The position numbers were made by a program, and so were the translations under genes. Below, piece after piece: positions 1 through 7,858 of a DNA stretch of 64,000 nucleotides. The stretch's first letter is position 1. Every line of letters begins with the position of its first letter. The notes beneath the pieces were generated by a model. It did no database searches. It was not told the DNA's origin and saw only the letters and a list, made by a program, of their open reading frames with translations. Location of the stretch: the NCBI RefSeq assembly GCF_014205885.1, contig NZ_JACHFB010000001.1:186001-250000 (forward strand), given 5' to 3'. The stretch comes from Borreliella californiensis (GTDB taxonomy: Bacteria > Spirochaetota > Spirochaetia > Borreliales > Borreliaceae).

Positions 1-1
1 C

Positions 2-313
2 AGGCTTTCTAGGTATAAAAATTTAGAAGCTGAAAAGTTTATCTCTTATGTTGGTGTTTTTTTAGAACTTGAGTCTGATGGTTATGAAGCCTATAAAGAT
101 ATTAATATTAAAATTGTAAATCCTTATGGTGTTTTGGGGTTAACATATAGTGCTAGTGATGATGAGATTAAAAAGGCGTATAAAGGCCTTGTTATAAAAT
201 ATCATCCTGATAAGTTTGCAAATGATCCTGTAAGGCAAAAAGATGCAAATGATAAATTTATTAAAATTCAAGATGCTTATGAAAAAATTTGCAAAGAAAG
301 AAATATAAGGTAA
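2..313 (+). CDS. DjlA-like J-domain protein (C-terminal part, gene starts outside window)
   Basis: The frame is open from the window edge to a TAA and encodes about 103 residues. The last 70 form a J domain: NPYGVLGL, then a helix ending KYHPDK with the HPD triad that stimulates the DnaK ATPase (HPD codons at 203-211), then QDAYEKI. A J domain at the very C terminus, with no Gly/Phe region, zinc centre or substrate domain after it, resembles DjlA-type co-chaperones rather than DnaJ itself. The preceding 30 residues could be the end of a TerB-like domain, but too little is visible. By synteny this is the gene before p66 (BB0602 in B31). It converges on p66 across a shared terminator. Confidence 0.85.
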   Translation, partial: RLSRYKNLEAEKFISYVGVFLELESDGYEAYKDINIKIVNPYGVLGLTYSASDDEIKKAYKGLVIKYHPDKFANDPVRQKDANDKFIKIQDAYEKICKERNIR

Positions 314-336
314 CATATTAATTATTTTTAAAGATA

Positions 337-362
337 AAAAGAAGGGCCAAAGCCCTTCTTTT
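337..362. terminator. bidirectional terminator between J-domain gene and p66
   Basis: Perfect 11-bp inverted repeat (left arm 337-347, right arm 352-362) with a GAAGGGC core and a 4-nt CAAA loop, flanked by A-run and T-run. It lies between two convergent stop codons (311-313 on + and 367-369 on -), so it can stop transcripts from both sides. Confidence 0.85.
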
Positions 363-366
363 GCTG

Positions 367-2223
367 TTAGCTTCCGCTGTAGGCTATTTTGAATTGCAAG
401 AAAGCACTACCAATAGCGGCATTATTTGTGTTTTTATTAGCAAGTTCTATAATGTTATTTGAATCCCATCCAAGAGAAATTGTTGTAAATCTTATTAGTT
501 TTTCAAGGCTAAGCCCTGTTTTTAAATAAATTTTTGTAGCATCGCTTGAAAGTTTATTAGAAGGCCCTAAAATGTATGCGCCAATATAGGGTACTACATA
601 TGCTTCTGTTGAAATGGATGTTATTGGAATTGCATAATCAAGATATAAAGCCAAGCCGAGCTTCATTGCATCTTCAAATGTCAGATTGGGAGTTGTATCT
701 TTTGTTGTTGAACTTTTTTCGGTTTGATTGTTTGAATTAGTGCTTGGGCTTGCTGTAGGATAGTTTTCTACAGATTTTTGTCTTAAAATATCGTAAAGAC
801 CGATAGATGTTATCCATCCCAGCCCATTTATAATACCTTTTTTATTGTCTTCATAGCTTGAAATTTCAACATTTAAGCTTTGAAATGAATTTTCGGATAT
901 TGTTTTTAATTTTTTTTCTGTGTCTTTAGATCTGTAAAGGTTTTGTCCATAGCTCATTCCCAATGCAACCCCAGATTTTTTACCTTGTGCTCCAAATAGT
1001 CTTGTACTGTAGGAATCAGATCCTTTAATTGCCCAGGATTCTTTTTCTCCGGTGTCTTTATTCCAAGCAAACCCTATGCTTGCTCCTGTTGAAAATGCAA
1101 TGCCTAATTCTGTAGTTTTGCTGAAATTAAGAGCATTTCCATTTGGATCAAATATATTTTCAGCTTTTTTATTAGGATCTGAGGATGCTCCTTCTTTGAA
1201 ATTCGCTGCTTTTGAGATGTGTCCAAATACGGAAAAATCGCTTGCAAAAGGATCTATCCCAAAATCAGTTCCCATTTGCAAAATAAGATAGGTATTTTTA
1301 TCATTGATTTTGGTTAATCCAAGCTTATATTGACCTCCAAAAGATGCTAAAATTGCAGAATTTGATAAAGTTGGACTCAATAAATCGTTGCCAATCACGG
1401 ATTTATCTTTTAAAGAGTATGTTATTGATGATTTATTAAATGTTTCATTTCCATAGGCTCCTGACAAGCCAAAATTTAATTCAAAAGGTGTTTCTGCAAT
1501 TACAGATTCAGTATCTTCGTTTTGATCAAGTAGATTTTTTATTGGCTTCCATGTTGCTTGAATTCCATAAAGGATTCCTTGATATGTTTTGTTGTATGGA
1601 GTGTCTTTATCATTTTCTTGATTTCTGTTGCCCGTGCCTGTTCCTCCTATTGCAAATGTTAGGTCAAGTTTTGGGAGTTTGTATCCCAACTGAATTGTTC
1701 CTATGTTTTTAGAAGTACCTCTTGCAAGAATTGTACCCCTTACTATTCTGTCATTGCTTGGGAATCCATAGTAAGTGCTTTTAAATCCAGTCATAGGTGC
1801 AAAACTAAATAAAGACTCTTTATTAAAGTCAAAATCTGTCATAGTACTTATTTTAATAAAAAAATCGTACATATTGATTTGGGCTGTAATGTCTCCTACA
1901 TCAATTTTAAATTGATCACCTTTTTTGCCTTCAGCTTTTAATGCAAGATCTTCTACCTTAATGTAAGCTGAGAATGGATCGTCTTTACCTAATTCGGGAT
2001 TAGTTTCAAATGGTTTAAGCTTAATGGTAATTTTGCTTTTGTTTTCAAACCCAGGAACAAGCTCATCCATATCTAATCTGAATTCACTTGTGTTTTCAAA
2101 TCCGAATGTCGGCATCCATGGGTTTATTTTAAATATATCTTTTTCCTTTAATGCGTCTGCTGCAAATATTGCTGCAGTTGTGGTTAAAAATATAATTAAC
2201 CTATATAAAATGTGGCTTTTCAT
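367..2223 (-). CDS. p66: P66 outer-membrane porin and integrin-binding adhesin
   Basis: A 618-residue protein with a type I signal peptide (hydrophobic stretch about 8-21, cleavage likely after IFA-A). The mature part is rich in alternating, Gly/aromatic strands as expected of an outer-membrane beta-barrel and ends in a hydrophobic strand (KIAYSGS). P66 (Oms66) is known as a voltage-dependent porin and a beta-3 integrin ligand. The integrin-contact segment is intact: QENDKDT lies at residues 202-208 with Asp205 and Asp207, the residues reported as important. A Ser/Thr/Asn-rich stretch (about 486-513) is the likely surface-exposed, variable loop. The start has a good ribosome site (AGGAAGG, about 6 nt upstream). 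It is separated from lctP by 249 bp containing its own regulatory sequence. Confidence 0.97.
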   Translation of the reverse strand: MKSHILYRLIIFLTTTAAIFAADALKEKDIFKINPWMPTFGFENTSEFRLDMDELVPGFENKSKITIKLKPFETNPELGKDDPFSAYIKVEDLALKAEGKKGDQFKIDVGDITAQINMYDFFIKISTMTDFDFNKESLFSFAPMTGFKSTYYGFPSNDRIVRGTILARGTSKNIGTIQLGYKLPKLDLTFAIGGTGTGNRNQENDKDTPYNKTYQGILYGIQATWKPIKNLLDQNEDTESVIAETPFELNFGLSGAYGNETFNKSSITYSLKDKSVIGNDLLSPTLSNSAILASFGGQYKLGLTKINDKNTYLILQMGTDFGIDPFASDFSVFGHISKAANFKEGASSDPNKKAENIFDPNGNALNFSKTTELGIAFSTGASIGFAWNKDTGEKESWAIKGSDSYSTRLFGAQGKKSGVALGMSYGQNLYRSKDTEKKLKTISENSFQSLNVEISSYEDNKKGIINGLGWITSIGLYDILRQKSVENYPTASPSTNSNNQTEKSSTTKDTTPNLTFEDAMKLGLALYLDYAIPITSISTEAYVVPYIGAYILGPSNKLSSDATKIYLKTGLSLEKLIRFTTISLGWDSNNIIELANKNTNNAAIGSAFLQFKIAYSGS

Positions 2224-2294
2224 AATTATACCTTCCTGTTGTAACTATAAACTTTTATTAGTTCTAGTTATTAATTAAACGTATTAATAAATAT

Positions 2295-2377
2295 ATTATA
2301 TACATCCCATTATATACATAATATATTAACATATATTTAACATGTATATAATATTAAAATATTAGGTAAAAATTCAA
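2295..2377 (-). promoter_or_regulatory. p66 promoter/leader with three copies of an 11-bp element
   Basis: The 11-mer ATTATATACAT occurs at 2295-2305 and again at 2309-2319 (14 bp, start to start), and in inverted orientation at 2342-2352. On the minus strand a possible promoter is TTGAAT (2372-2377) - 18 bp - TATTAT (2348-2353). Each 11-mer also contains a TATAAT-like hexamer on the minus strand, so more than one start point is possible. P66 production is known to change between tick and mammal, so an operator here is plausible, but in such AT-rich DNA the match needs testing. The rest of 2224-2294 is leader with the ribosome site. Confidence 0.4.
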
Positions 2378-2420
2378 GGCTATATTATTAATTTTTGATT
2401 TTTATATTATTCAAATTTAT

Positions 2421-2482
2421 AAATAAGATTAATTTTGGTATAAATTAATCTTATTTATTTTAAATGATTAATTTATACCAAA
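2421..2482 (-). terminator. overlapping alternative hairpins at the lctP 3' end
   Basis: Two perfect inverted repeats share one arm. A 15-bp stem pairs 2421-2435 with 2442-2456 (loop 2436-2441). A 17-bp stem pairs 2434-2450 with 2466-2482 (15-nt loop). They cannot form together. The distal arm of the longer stem contains the lctP stop codon (2473-2475). Read from lctP, the long stem forms first and the short stem second. Most likely these are tandem or competing terminators for lctP; read-through control into p66 is a further possibility. Confidence 0.6.
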
Positions 2483-3975
2483 TAAACTAACAATCCTGTT
2501 GCTAAAATGTAGCATAAAGCATAAATTATTGTTTTTGATAAAAGCTTACCCTCTTGTCCAATTAATCCAGCAGTTGTTGTTGCTATTGTGATATTTTGAG
2601 GAGAAATCATTTTCCCTCCAGTTGCTCCTGTTGTATTTGCTGCTGCAAGCCAGTAAGGATTTGCTCCGATATTTTCTGCCATTTGTGTTTGTAAAGGTCC
2701 AAAAAGAACATTTGAAACTGTGTCACTCCCTGTTAAAAATGTTCCAATAGCTCCAATTAGTGGGCTAAATAATGGTCCAAATTTACCTGTTATTATTGAG
2801 ATTCCATTGGCAAGATCTCTTATCATTCCGCTATGTGTCATTAATCTTGATATTGCAACAATGCATATGATTATAAATGAAGATAATGCCATTTTTTTCA
2901 AGGTTAGTATAAATATTTTTAGCTGTTTTAATATTGGAACTCCTCGTATTGAATAGGATATTATTGTTGCAAGTACAATCAAGAAGCCTGGAGAGATGAT
3001 CCATTTAAAGTGTAGGGGATTTGCTTCTGGATAAATGCTAATAGTGCTTTGAAAAGTTTTTAGGTATTCGTGAATTTTGTTAAAAAGAGGAGATACAAGC
3101 ACTATAAATGTTACTATTAAAATGTAGGGTGAGCAGGCGACAATTCCTTTTGATAAGGATATTGTACGTTTGCTTTGGTGATCTTGAGCTTCTTTATTCC
3201 CGAAAAACTTTGCATAAACTATTGTTATTGTCATGGAAAGAATGCTTCCAAGGATTGCGGGAAGTTCTGGACCCAAAGTTTTTGATATAAATACTTGAGA
3301 TATTACCATTGACATTCCTGAGAGTAAGGTAAGAAGGAATATCCCTTTTAATCCTTTAATGCCTCCTCCTGTAAGAATTACCAACACAAAAGGTATTGTT
3401 AAGGTTGGAATTATTAGTTGGAATGCAATCTCAGATGAAACAATGTTAACATCTAAGTTAGTTGCTTGAGCTAAAGATGTTATAGGAATTCCTACAGATC
3501 CATAAGCGGTTGACGAGGTATTCATTATTAAGCAGATTAAGCAGGCAAAAAATGGTTCAAATCCCATTGCTATTAATATTGATACAGGGATTGCAACAGC
3601 AGTTCCATATCCAGCAACTCCTTCTAGAAAGTTGCCAAATCCCCATGCTACTAGTAAGACTATAATTCTTTTATCAGAAGATACATTTGATAAAATATTT
3701 TTAATAGTTTCTATATCTTTCTGATCTTCTGACATTTTGTATGTAAATATAGCAGCAATAATTACAGTTGCTATTGGCCATATCCCCATTAAAGCGCCTT
3801 CAAGCATTGCAAGGCCTGTATTTACCATTCCCAAGTTTTTATAAAATATAACTATAGCAACAGTGGTTATTAATGATATGGGTATTACATAGTAAGCTGG
3901 CTTTTTTATTATGCCAAGTCCAATAATTATTAGGATTATTGGAACCAAGGCTGTTATAAAATCATAAGAATTCAT
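2473..3975 (-). CDS. lctP: L-lactate permease, LctP family
   Basis: A 500-residue polytopic membrane protein with about a dozen hydrophobic segments. It carries LctP-family stretches such as GFGNFLEGVAGYGTAVAIP and GTFLTGSDTVSNVLFGPLQ and the segment TGATGGKMISPQNI. The family moves L-lactate with protons across the inner membrane; Borrelia ferments sugars to lactate, so it may work as exporter as well as importer. The ATG is preceded by AGGAG at good spacing. It is divergent from dacA across 70 bp and lies upstream of p66 in the same direction, with strong hairpins between them, so it is probably a single-gene unit. Confidence 0.95.
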   Translation of the reverse strand: MNSYDFITALVPIILIIIGLGIIKKPAYYVIPISLITTVAIVIFYKNLGMVNTGLAMLEGALMGIWPIATVIIAAIFTYKMSEDQKDIETIKNILSNVSSDKRIIVLLVAWGFGNFLEGVAGYGTAVAIPVSILIAMGFEPFFACLICLIMNTSSTAYGSVGIPITSLAQATNLDVNIVSSEIAFQLIIPTLTIPFVLVILTGGGIKGLKGIFLLTLLSGMSMVISQVFISKTLGPELPAILGSILSMTITIVYAKFFGNKEAQDHQSKRTISLSKGIVACSPYILIVTFIVLVSPLFNKIHEYLKTFQSTISIYPEANPLHFKWIISPGFLIVLATIISYSIRGVPILKQLKIFILTLKKMALSSFIIICIVAISRLMTHSGMIRDLANGISIITGKFGPLFSPLIGAIGTFLTGSDTVSNVLFGPLQTQMAENIGANPYWLAAANTTGATGGKMISPQNITIATTTAGLIGQEGKLLSKTIIYALCYILATGLLVYLV

Positions 3976-4045
3976 AAAAATGGCTCCTGTTTAATTGTAT
4001 TATAATTAACAATTAGTAAATAATATATAATTTTAATATTACAAC
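3976..4045. promoter_or_regulatory. divergent lctP / dacA promoter region
   Basis: Seventy bp separate the two divergent start codons. On the minus strand TATAAT (complement of 3999-4004) lies about 25 bp before lctP, with no good -35. On the plus strand TATAAT sits at 4026-4031, only 15 bp before the dacA ATG. No purine-rich ribosome site precedes dacA, so if this -10 is used the dacA message would be almost leaderless. Confidence 0.35.
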
Positions 4046-5263
4046 ATGAATAGTATCTGTGTTATTAAAAAATTGTTATTAATTTTATTTTTAATTTTTT
4101 TTTCACTTTGTGATGATCTTTTTGCAGTTAATTTGGCTGAGATTGATAAATTATCAAAGTATGCAAAATCAATAGTTTTAATGGATTTTGATACTAAGCG
4201 AATACTTTATTCTAAGAAGCCCAATTTGGTTTTTCCTCCAGCATCGCTTACAAAGATTGTTACAATTTATACAGCTTTAATTGAAGCTCAAAAGCGAAAT
4301 ATAAAATTAAAAAGCATAGTTCCTATTAGCGATTCTGCTTCATATTATAATGCACCTCCTAATTCTTCTTTAATGTTTTTAGAAAAAGGTCAAATTGTTA
4401 ATTTTGAAGAGATTTTAAAAGGACTTTCAGTTTCTTCAGGCAATGATGCTTCTATTGCAATTGCTGAGTTTGTAGTAGGCAATTTAAATGGCTTTGTTAA
4501 TTTAATGAATATTAATGTTTTAAATTTAGGACTTTTGAATATGCATTTTGTTGAACCTTCTGGATACAGCAGTGAGAATAAAATTACAGCACTAGATATG
4601 GCCTTTTTTGTAAAATCTTATGTAGAAAAATTTAAATTTATGCTTAATATTCATTCTTTAAAGTATTTTGTTTATCCAAAGAGTAAAAATTTAGGAACCG
4701 CTTTATCATCAAAATTTTTAAACTTAAAACAAAGAAATGCCAATTTATTAATACATGATTATCCTTATTCAGATGGTATTAAAACGGGATATATTAAGGA
4801 ATCAGGCTTGAATCTTGTTGCTACTGCTAAAAAGGGTGAGAGAAGATTGATAGCAGTTGTATTGGGGATTGAAAAAGGAATTAATGGATTTGGAGAGAAG
4901 ATGAGGGCTTCGATTGCAAAAAATTTATTTGAATATGGATTTAATGAATATTCTAAATTTCCTTTAATAGTAAAATTAAAAGAAAAAGTCTATAATGGTA
5001 CGGTGGATACAGTTGCTCTTTTTTCTAAAGAGCCTTTTTATTACATTTTAACTAAAGATGAATTTGATAAAATTAATATAAGTTATACTGTTGATAAGTT
5101 GGTTGCTCCACTTAGTGGGGATATGCCTGTTGGGAGGGCTATGATTTTTTTAGAAGATGAAAAAGTAGGAGATGTTGCTTTGTTTAGTGGTAAAGTGAAT
5201 AAATTAGGGTTTTGGCAAGGTCTTTATAAGAGTTTTATAAAATTTTTTTCAAGAGAGTATTAA
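4046..5263 (+). CDS. dacA: D-alanyl-D-alanine carboxypeptidase (PBP5/6 type, S11)
   Basis: A 405-residue protein with an N-terminal signal sequence (hydrophobic about 8-27, cleavage likely after LFA). It has the three penicillin-binding active-site motifs of family S11 in order: SLTK (Ser67, Lys70), SGN (131-133) and KTG (246-248, in GIKTGYIKESG). It removes the terminal D-Ala of peptidoglycan pentapeptides in the periplasm. The C-terminal 100 residues match the PBP5 C-terminal beta domain in position. The start lacks a clear ribosome site. It runs directly into cheD (4-bp gap). Confidence 0.95.
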   Translation: MNSICVIKKLLLILFLIFFSLCDDLFAVNLAEIDKLSKYAKSIVLMDFDTKRILYSKKPNLVFPPASLTKIVTIYTALIEAQKRNIKLKSIVPISDSASYYNAPPNSSLMFLEKGQIVNFEEILKGLSVSSGNDASIAIAEFVVGNLNGFVNLMNINVLNLGLLNMHFVEPSGYSSENKITALDMAFFVKSYVEKFKFMLNIHSLKYFVYPKSKNLGTALSSKFLNLKQRNANLLIHDYPYSDGIKTGYIKESGLNLVATAKKGERRLIAVVLGIEKGINGFGEKMRASIAKNLFEYGFNEYSKFPLIVKLKEKVYNGTVDTVALFSKEPFYYILTKDEFDKINISYTVDKLVAPLSGDMPVGRAMIFLEDEKVGDVALFSGKVNKLGFWQGLYKSFIKFFSREY

Positions 5264-5267
5264 TTTT

Positions 5268-5759
5268 ATGTTAAATCATTTTAATTTTAAATTAAAACGT
5301 GATGTTACGATAATAGTTCCTGGTGAAGCTTTTGTTTCAAATAAAAGAGTTATTTCTACAATCCTTGGTTCGTGTGTTGCTGTTGTGCTCTGTGACGAAT
5401 CAAACAATTTAATTGGAATGAATCATTATGTTCTAGTTAAGTCAGATCTTGAGATATCTCCTGATCAAAGGGGAAGATATGGGGTTTATGCTATTCCTAT
5501 GTTAATAAATGCGATGTTAGAAAATGGGGCTAATAAAAGTAATCTTAAAGCCAAGCTTTTTGGGGGAACTAATTTTATGGCAAAAGGATCGGTTAAGGTA
5601 GGGCTTGAAAATTCAGAATTTGCCGTTAATACATTAAATAAGTATCGTATTCCAATCTTAGCTAAAGATTTTGATCAATCTAAGTCGCGAAAGATTTTTG
5701 CTTTTCCTGAAAACTTTAAAGTTATTGTGGAATATCCAGACGGAACAAAGGTTTTTTAA
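5268..5759 (+). CDS. cheD: CheD chemoreceptor glutamine deamidase
   Basis: A 163-residue protein with the CheD fold motifs: TILGSCVAV with the nucleophile Cys36, GMNHYVL with His53, and KLFGG followed by NIxFA-type residues. CheD deamidates Gln residues in chemoreceptors, and in Gram-positives also interacts with CheC. It lies between dacA and a helicase gene, away from the main chemotaxis operons. Spacing to both neighbours is 2-4 bp, so it is translated from a shared message. No strong Shine-Dalgarno is visible, which hints at translational coupling to dacA. Confidence 0.93.
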   Translation: MLNHFNFKLKRDVTIIVPGEAFVSNKRVISTILGSCVAVVLCDESNNLIGMNHYVLVKSDLEISPDQRGRYGVYAIPMLINAMLENGANKSNLKAKLFGGTNFMAKGSVKVGLENSEFAVNTLNKYRIPILAKDFDQSKSRKIFAFPENFKVIVEYPDGTKVF

Positions 5760-5761
5760 TT

Positions 5762-7741
5762 TTGCCTAATGATGATTTTTTTAAAAAATCTCTCAATCAA
5801 TTTCAATATGAAGCAGTTACTACTATTGAAGGCGCTCTTTTAATTATTGCTGGTGCTGGCAGTGGAAAAACAAGGGTTGTTACTCATAGAATAGCGTATT
5901 TGCTTTCAAAAGGCATTGCTCAGAGGGAAATTTTGGCCTTGACTTTTACCAACAAGGCTGCTAATGAAATGAAAGATAGAATTAAAAAAATTTTAAAAAG
6001 TCCTCTTAGCAATCTTATGGTTTCAACTTTCCATGCTTTTGGGCTTTTCTTTTTAAAAGAAAATTATAAATTATTAGGATATAGAAAAAACTTCAGCATT
6101 TATGATGACAATGATAGAATCTCTCTTCTTAAAGAAATTTTACTTGATGAAGGTCTTTTTAATAAAAAAGTTTCTTTAAATTCACTTAGTAATGTTATTT
6201 CGCTTTTAAAAAACGGTATTCTTGCTCTTAATGATTTAAAGGTAGAAGATTTAAATATTTATAGGCTTTATGAAGAGCGCTTAAGGCTTTATAATTCTTT
6301 TGATTTTGATGATTTGATTTTAAAACCAAAAGAATTGTTAAGTAGTAATTCTGATATTAGAAATAAATATTCTAAAAGATATAAGTATGTTTTGATTGAC
6401 GAGTTTCAAGATACTTCTTTGATTCAATATAATTTTATTCGTCTTTTAATAAATCATAATAATTTGTGTTGTGTTGGTGATGATGATCAATCGATATATT
6501 CTTGGCGTGGGGCTAATTACAACAATATGTTGCAATTTGAAAAAGATTATAATGTTAAAGAAATAAAGCTTGAACAAAATTATCGTTCTGCAAAAAATAT
6601 TTTAGATGTAGCCAATTCTGTGATTTTAAATAATAAAAATAGAAAAGAAAAAACTTTGTGGTCTTCAAAGATGTGTAGCAAAGTTATAGATATTTTTATA
6701 TTTGAGGATGAAATTCAAGAATCTGAGTTTGTTGCAAGTCGAATCATGCAGCTTTCAGGGCTAGAAAGTTTTAAGTCTAAAAAGATAGGAGTTCTTATGA
6801 GAACGAATGCTCTTTTTAAAAATGTTGAGATGATTTTTAGAAGACAGGGCATAAAATATAAAGTTTCAGGGGGAACATCTTTTTTTCAGAGAAAAGAAAT
6901 AAAAGATATTATTTCTTATTTAAATGTAATAATAAATCCTAAAAGTGATTATGATCTACTTAGAATCATTAATGTTCCAAGAAGAGGGATTGGTAAAGAA
7001 TATTTGAAAAAAATTAGAGATATAGCAGACAAGAAAGGTTGTTGCATATATGAGGCCCTTTGTGACATTACTTTTTCTTTTGCAAACATTTCTAGTTATG
7101 ATAAAGCTTTAAATAAGCAGGTCATTGAAAGCATAGAAGATTTTGTTTCTTTTATTGAAGAGTATCAGTATAAATTTAGTATAACAAAAAACGGTTATTC
7201 TAATATAATCAAAGAAATGATAGAAAGCATTGAATATTGGGGATTTTTAGTTAATGAGAATCCCAATTCAATCAAAGTAGCTGAATATAAATATCAAAAT
7301 ATAGAAGGGTTTTTAAGTATAATTAAAAATTGGGAATCCAAACAATTTGGTGAATTGAGAGATTTAAGCAGTTTTTTAAATTACATAGTTCTACAATCTA
7401 ACGAAGTTAATGAGGAATCTGAAAATATTAATATTAATTTAATGACAGTACATTCTGCTAAAGGTTTAGAATTTGATTATGTATTTTTTATTGCCGTTGA
7501 AGACAATATTATTCCTCACCATAGAATCATTGAAGATAGTGAGGTTAACTTGGAAGAAGAGAGGCGAGTTTTTTATGTTGCATTAACTCGCGCAAAAGAT
7601 TCTCTTGTTATTACTATGGCTAATAAGCGGAAAAAAGATAGGCAAATTTTTGATCAGTTGCCTTCAAGATTTATTTCAGAAATTCCTAAAGAATTTTTGA
7701 ATTTTAATTATTATGCAGATTTTGTTGAAAACAAAGCTTAA
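5762..7741 (+). CDS. uvrD: UvrD/PcrA/Rep-family SF1A DNA helicase
   Basis: A 659-residue 3'-5' DNA helicase. Motifs in order: Q motif NQFQYEAV, Walker A GAGSGKT (31-37), TFTNKAANEM (Ia), DEFQDTS (II), DDDQSIYSWRGA (III), QNYRSAKNI (IV), TVHSAKGLEFDYVF (V) and VALTRAKDSL (VI). It unwinds DNA in nucleotide excision and mismatch repair or clears replication forks; sequence alone does not decide between UvrD, PcrA and Rep. The start is TTG, only 2 bp after the cheD stop; the next in-frame ATG lies inside motif Ia, so TTG is required. It is somewhat shorter than E. coli UvrD (720). Confidence 0.95.
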   Translation: MPNDDFFKKSLNQFQYEAVTTIEGALLIIAGAGSGKTRVVTHRIAYLLSKGIAQREILALTFTNKAANEMKDRIKKILKSPLSNLMVSTFHAFGLFFLKENYKLLGYRKNFSIYDDNDRISLLKEILLDEGLFNKKVSLNSLSNVISLLKNGILALNDLKVEDLNIYRLYEERLRLYNSFDFDDLILKPKELLSSNSDIRNKYSKRYKYVLIDEFQDTSLIQYNFIRLLINHNNLCCVGDDDQSIYSWRGANYNNMLQFEKDYNVKEIKLEQNYRSAKNILDVANSVILNNKNRKEKTLWSSKMCSKVIDIFIFEDEIQESEFVASRIMQLSGLESFKSKKIGVLMRTNALFKNVEMIFRRQGIKYKVSGGTSFFQRKEIKDIISYLNVIINPKSDYDLLRIINVPRRGIGKEYLKKIRDIADKKGCCIYEALCDITFSFANISSYDKALNKQVIESIEDFVSFIEEYQYKFSITKNGYSNIIKEMIESIEYWGFLVNENPNSIKVAEYKYQNIEGFLSIIKNWESKQFGELRDLSSFLNYIVLQSNEVNEESENININLMTVHSAKGLEFDYVFFIAVEDNIIPHHRIIEDSEVNLEEERRVFYVALTRAKDSLVITMANKRKKDRQIFDQLPSRFISEIPKEFLNFNYYADFVENKA

Positions 7742-7858
7742 CCATCATTATTAAATTTATTGAATGAATTTAAAGATTAATTTAGTATATTAATATGAAT
7801 AATTATAGATTAAATCTAAGTATATTTATGGATTTAATTTAATCAAAGGAAAGTTATT
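7742..7858 (+). promoter_or_regulatory. pcrA-pepD spacer
   Basis: 117 bp of AT-rich DNA. It holds a weak dyad (ATTAAATC 7809-7816 / GATTTAAT 7831-7838) and an AAAGGA ribosome site just before pepD. No clear GC-rich terminator is seen. Confidence 0.3.
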
